A stretch of 64,000 nucleotides of DNA from Subtercola vilae. GTDB lineage: Bacteria; Actinomycetota; Actinomycetes; Actinomycetales; Microbacteriaceae. A model generated the notes under the pieces. It worked only from the letters and a program-made list of their open reading frames with translations. It had not been told where the DNA came from and ran no database searches. The position numbers were made by a program, and so were the translations under genes. The stretch is from the NCBI RefSeq assembly GCF_004923255.1, contig NZ_QYRT01000006.1, positions 1-64,000 of the forward strand, in the 5' to 3' direction. Below, in pieces: positions 62,062 to 64,000 of this stretch (its first letter is position 1; every line of letters starts with the position of its first letter).

Positions 62062-63621
62062 ATGAACGAATCGCCCATCACTTCTCCCGCTGCTGACGCG
62101 GCTGCCTTTGACGAGGTGGTTGGTGTTGTGGCGGGGTGGTGTGGGGCTGCCGCGCCCTTCGGGCTTGCCGATGAAGCATTGTTGTCGCGGATCGCAGATG
62201 CGGAGAAGCTGGGCCGGTTAGTGGATGGGTTGCGTGTGCGGTTGGCGGGGGAGGTGGCTGAGAGGTCCCGTGCGGAGTTGGGGGATGGGTCGCTGTCTCG
62301 GGCACAGAATTTCGTGACGGTACCGAAGCTGGTGGCGGCGGTGACGGGTGGGGCAGGGCATACCGCGAACAGCTGGCTGAAGCTCGGTAAGAGTGTCAGG
62401 TCGGGGGTGTCGATCAACGGGGTTCTGATCCCGTCGAACTTCCCGCACGTCGAACAGGGCCTCATCGATGGCACGTTGGGTGTGGATGCGGCGGCGCAGA
62501 TCGTCCGTAACCTGACCGACGTCGCAGCCCAGTTGGGGTTCACTGAAGAGATCCGTGACGCCGAGAAAGCGTTGGTCGATGCGGCGACGAACATCTCGGG
62601 TGGGTTCCGGTACTCAGCGGACGACATCGGTTTGCTGGCGTCGCGGGTGCGGGCGCATCTTGACCCTGACGGTGTGGAACCCTCCGACCGGGTGTTGCAG
62701 TCCAAACGGTATGTGAGGTTCACGGCGCAGGGTGATGGGATGACCAAAATGATCGCCCTCCTCCCACCCCTGCAAGCAGGGAGCCTGCGGGCGTTGTTGG
62801 AAGCGTTGCAGTCCCCGAGGGTGCGCCCCCAGTTCGAAACCGACACTCCTGCCGGTGGCGAATCCGGCAGTGAGCATTCAGGGGCAAGCCCGCAGGGCGC
62901 GGCAGCCCCCAACGCATGCCTCGGCCGCCAGCCAGAGGATTGGTTGGTGGCCCCGGACTCGTCGACGAGGGATCGTCGTACGGGTGAGCAGTTCGTGTTC
63001 GACCGGTTCTACGACCTCCTCACCGTCGCGGCAGGCCTCACCGGTGCGCCCCGGATCAACGGTGCCGCCCCGGTACTGAACATCCGGGTCGAACTCGACG
63101 ACCTCGCCCAAGGGCACGGGGTTGGTTGGGTTGATGGGATTGTTGACCCGGTCCCGATGTCGAGTGTGGAACAGCTCCTCTGCCACGGCGACATCACGAC
63201 CACCGTCTTCGGTACCCATGGGGAAGTGTTGCAGCACGGGAAAACGAAACGCCTGTTCACGACCGCGCAACGGGCCGCTATGGCGGCACGGGATGGTGGG
63301 TGTGTGTGGCCGGGCTGCGACCGCGGCCCGTCGTGGTGCGAAAGCCACCACGTCGACGACTGGAAACACCACACCTACGCACCAGGCCGTACAGACATCG
63401 ATAACGGGGCACTGCTCTGCCACTTCCACCACACACATGTGCATTCTTCTGAGTGGAAACTCGCCATGCAGAACGGCGTCCCCGTGCTGATCCCACCGAA
63501 AAGCATCGACTGGGAACAAACCCCCAGACCATGCTCCCAAATCAGATCGAGACGACGCGGACCCCTCCCCACAACACCACTACCACCATGGGTCAGACAA
63601 CCACGACCATACACAACCTGA
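62062..63621 (+). CDS. DUF222 domain-containing HNH endonuclease
   Basis: The protein has 519 residues from ATG 62062; an in-frame Met 11 codons earlier has no support. The DUF222 helical part occupies about the first 350 residues. The HNH domain appears as GGCVWPGCDRGPSWCESHHVDDW, IDNGALLCHFHHTHVHSSEW in parts, with the CxxxC and His residues. The C-terminus is Pro/Arg-rich. It is a different subfamily from the gene at the left edge (WPGCDRGPSWCESHH against CTFPLSC). Roles in mobile elements or DNA repair are proposed for the family but not established. Confidence 0.9.
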   Translation: MNESPITSPAADAAAFDEVVGVVAGWCGAAAPFGLADEALLSRIADAEKLGRLVDGLRVRLAGEVAERSRAELGDGSLSRAQNFVTVPKLVAAVTGGAGHTANSWLKLGKSVRSGVSINGVLIPSNFPHVEQGLIDGTLGVDAAAQIVRNLTDVAAQLGFTEEIRDAEKALVDAATNISGGFRYSADDIGLLASRVRAHLDPDGVEPSDRVLQSKRYVRFTAQGDGMTKMIALLPPLQAGSLRALLEALQSPRVRPQFETDTPAGGESGSEHSGASPQGAAAPNACLGRQPEDWLVAPDSSTRDRRTGEQFVFDRFYDLLTVAAGLTGAPRINGAAPVLNIRVELDDLAQGHGVGWVDGIVDPVPMSSVEQLLCHGDITTTVFGTHGEVLQHGKTKRLFTTAQRAAMAARDGGCVWPGCDRGPSWCESHHVDDWKHHTYAPGRTDIDNGALLCHFHHTHVHSSEWKLAMQNGVPVLIPPKSIDWEQTPRPCSQIRSRRRGPLPTTPLPPWVRQPRPYTT

Positions 63622-63688
63622 ACGCACAGGTACTGCTTGTTTGCGAGCAATCGAAACGGGGCAGCAAGCGATAGCGCGCAACCTGCGG

Positions 63689-63764
63689 ATGACGGCGCAC
63701 CGCCCAAATGGCGGCGCACCCTCCGAATGACGGCGCACCCTCCGAATTGCGGCGCTACCGGCGA
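63689..63764. repeat. Four 19-bp tandem repeats before the YbaK gene end
   Basis: The units ATGACGGCGCACCGCCCAA, ATGGCGGCGCACCCTCCGA, ATGACGGCGCACCCTCCGA and ATTGCGGCGCTACCGGCGA are head to tail. The last unit overlaps the stop codon of the Cys-tRNA deacylase gene. Located in the convergent gap between two genes. There are no spacers, so it is not a CRISPR array. Confidence 0.9.
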
Positions 63765-64000
63765 ATGACTGCAGTGATCCCCCCAGTGACCGAGAGCAGA
63801 TCTGCTGGAGCAACCTCGACGTCGAACCCCCGACGCCCGCCCGAGACGTAGATGGTCGGATAGTCGAGGGCCAGAGCATCCAGAACCGTCGGCAGGGGAG
63901 TCTTCTGCCCAAACGGGCTGATGCCACCGACCACATAGCCGCTCTTACGTTCCGCCACCGCTTTGTCGGCCATCGAAGCACGTTTGGCGCCCAGAACCCC
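63755..64000 (-). CDS. Cys-tRNA(Pro)/Cys-tRNA(Cys) deacylase YbaK/EbsC family, 5' end off the window
   Basis: Only the C-terminal ~81 residues are seen: GVLGAKRASMADKAVAERKS, GYVVGGISPFGQKTPLPTVL and YVSGGRRGFDVEVAPADLL. This is the YbaK/EbsC pattern, including the GGISP loop. The frame is open to the right edge. YbaK proteins hydrolyse Cys mischarged on tRNA(Pro). The stop codon lies in the fourth unit of the 19-bp repeats. Confidence 0.9.
   Translation of the reverse strand, partial: GVLGAKRASMADKAVAERKSGYVVGGISPFGQKTPLPTVLDALALDYPTIYVSGGRRGFDVEVAPADLLSVTGGITAVIRR

Noticed and set aside
63689-63764. CRISPR-like array
   Set aside because: The units are contiguous without spacers and there are no cas genes nearby.

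Overview
The window is a GC-rich (roughly two-thirds G+C by eye), densely packed stretch of chromosome from an actinobacterium, most probably a member of the Microbacteriaceae. This placement is an inference. It rests on the codon bias, ATGA-type overlaps between consecutive genes, and several gene types common in that group: two DUF222/HNH (13E12-type) genes, a DUF5997 protein beside an HTH-less LysR-type effector protein, an FBP zinc-finger protein, an NhaA-DsbA fusion, CarD, a PutA fusion, and a mycofactocin-type MftD/SDR pair. I saw no rRNA, tRNA, CRISPR array, phage or IS element.

Layout. 1-9.2 kb: a DUF222/HNH gene running off the left edge, a TetR-DHA2 efflux pair with a perfect palindromic operator, small hypothetical and membrane proteins, a dienelactone hydrolase, a lysozyme-like exported protein, and a NarL/DesK-type two-component system. 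9.2-13.2 kb: a ferric-iron ABC importer (lipoprotein, permease, ATPase) behind a DtxR/IdeR-like iron box. 13.2-17.4 kb: an S53 (sedolisin) peptidase, a nucleoside-sugar-epimerase-like protein, a YdeI-like protein and an HTH-less LysR effector domain. 17.4-25.2 kb: PutA with a divergent LysR regulator, a lipoprotein, and a PadR-DHA2 pair. 25.2-34.2 kb: a leftward glycan locus of six genes (GtrA, membrane GT2, GT39, DUF4397 surface protein, a GH8-sortase fusion lipoprotein, and a polyprenol-phosphate mannosyltransferase-like GT2). 34.3-38.4 kb: a CynX/NimT-type MFS transporter, a hypothetical protein, an acyl-lipid desaturase, and a MazEF-type toxin-antitoxin pair with a rearranged junction. 38.4-45.4 kb: an ABC-2 exporter with a LolA-like protein, an orphan mftD-SDR pair, and a GH5-CBM2 cellulase. 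45.5-54 kb: CarD, a CitE-like lyase, a thioredoxin-like protein, folA-thyA, EthD, a glutathione peroxidase, PadR, a PatB/MalY aminotransferase, NhaA-DsbA and an FBP protein. 54-64 kb: a ferritin-like/VIT1 iron transporter, the DUF5997/LysR-effector pair, a quinone oxidoreductase, a GH13 glucosidase/amylase, two GNATs, an 8-oxoguanine-deaminase-like amidohydrolase, a second DUF222/HNH gene, and a YbaK-type Cys-tRNA deacylase running off the right edge.

The most interesting region is the glycan locus. A processive-type GT2 synthase, a lipid-linked sugar transferase, a flippase-like GtrA, a cellulase-like GH8 fused to a sortase, and a C-terminally anchored DUF4397 protein are arranged as one transcription unit. 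This suggests a system that makes a surface polysaccharide, trims it and possibly attaches it. Other notable features are in-frame short tandem repeats inside at least six coding sequences, a 41-bp imperfect duplication at the antitoxin/toxin junction, and an mftD homologue with no other mycofactocin genes nearby.
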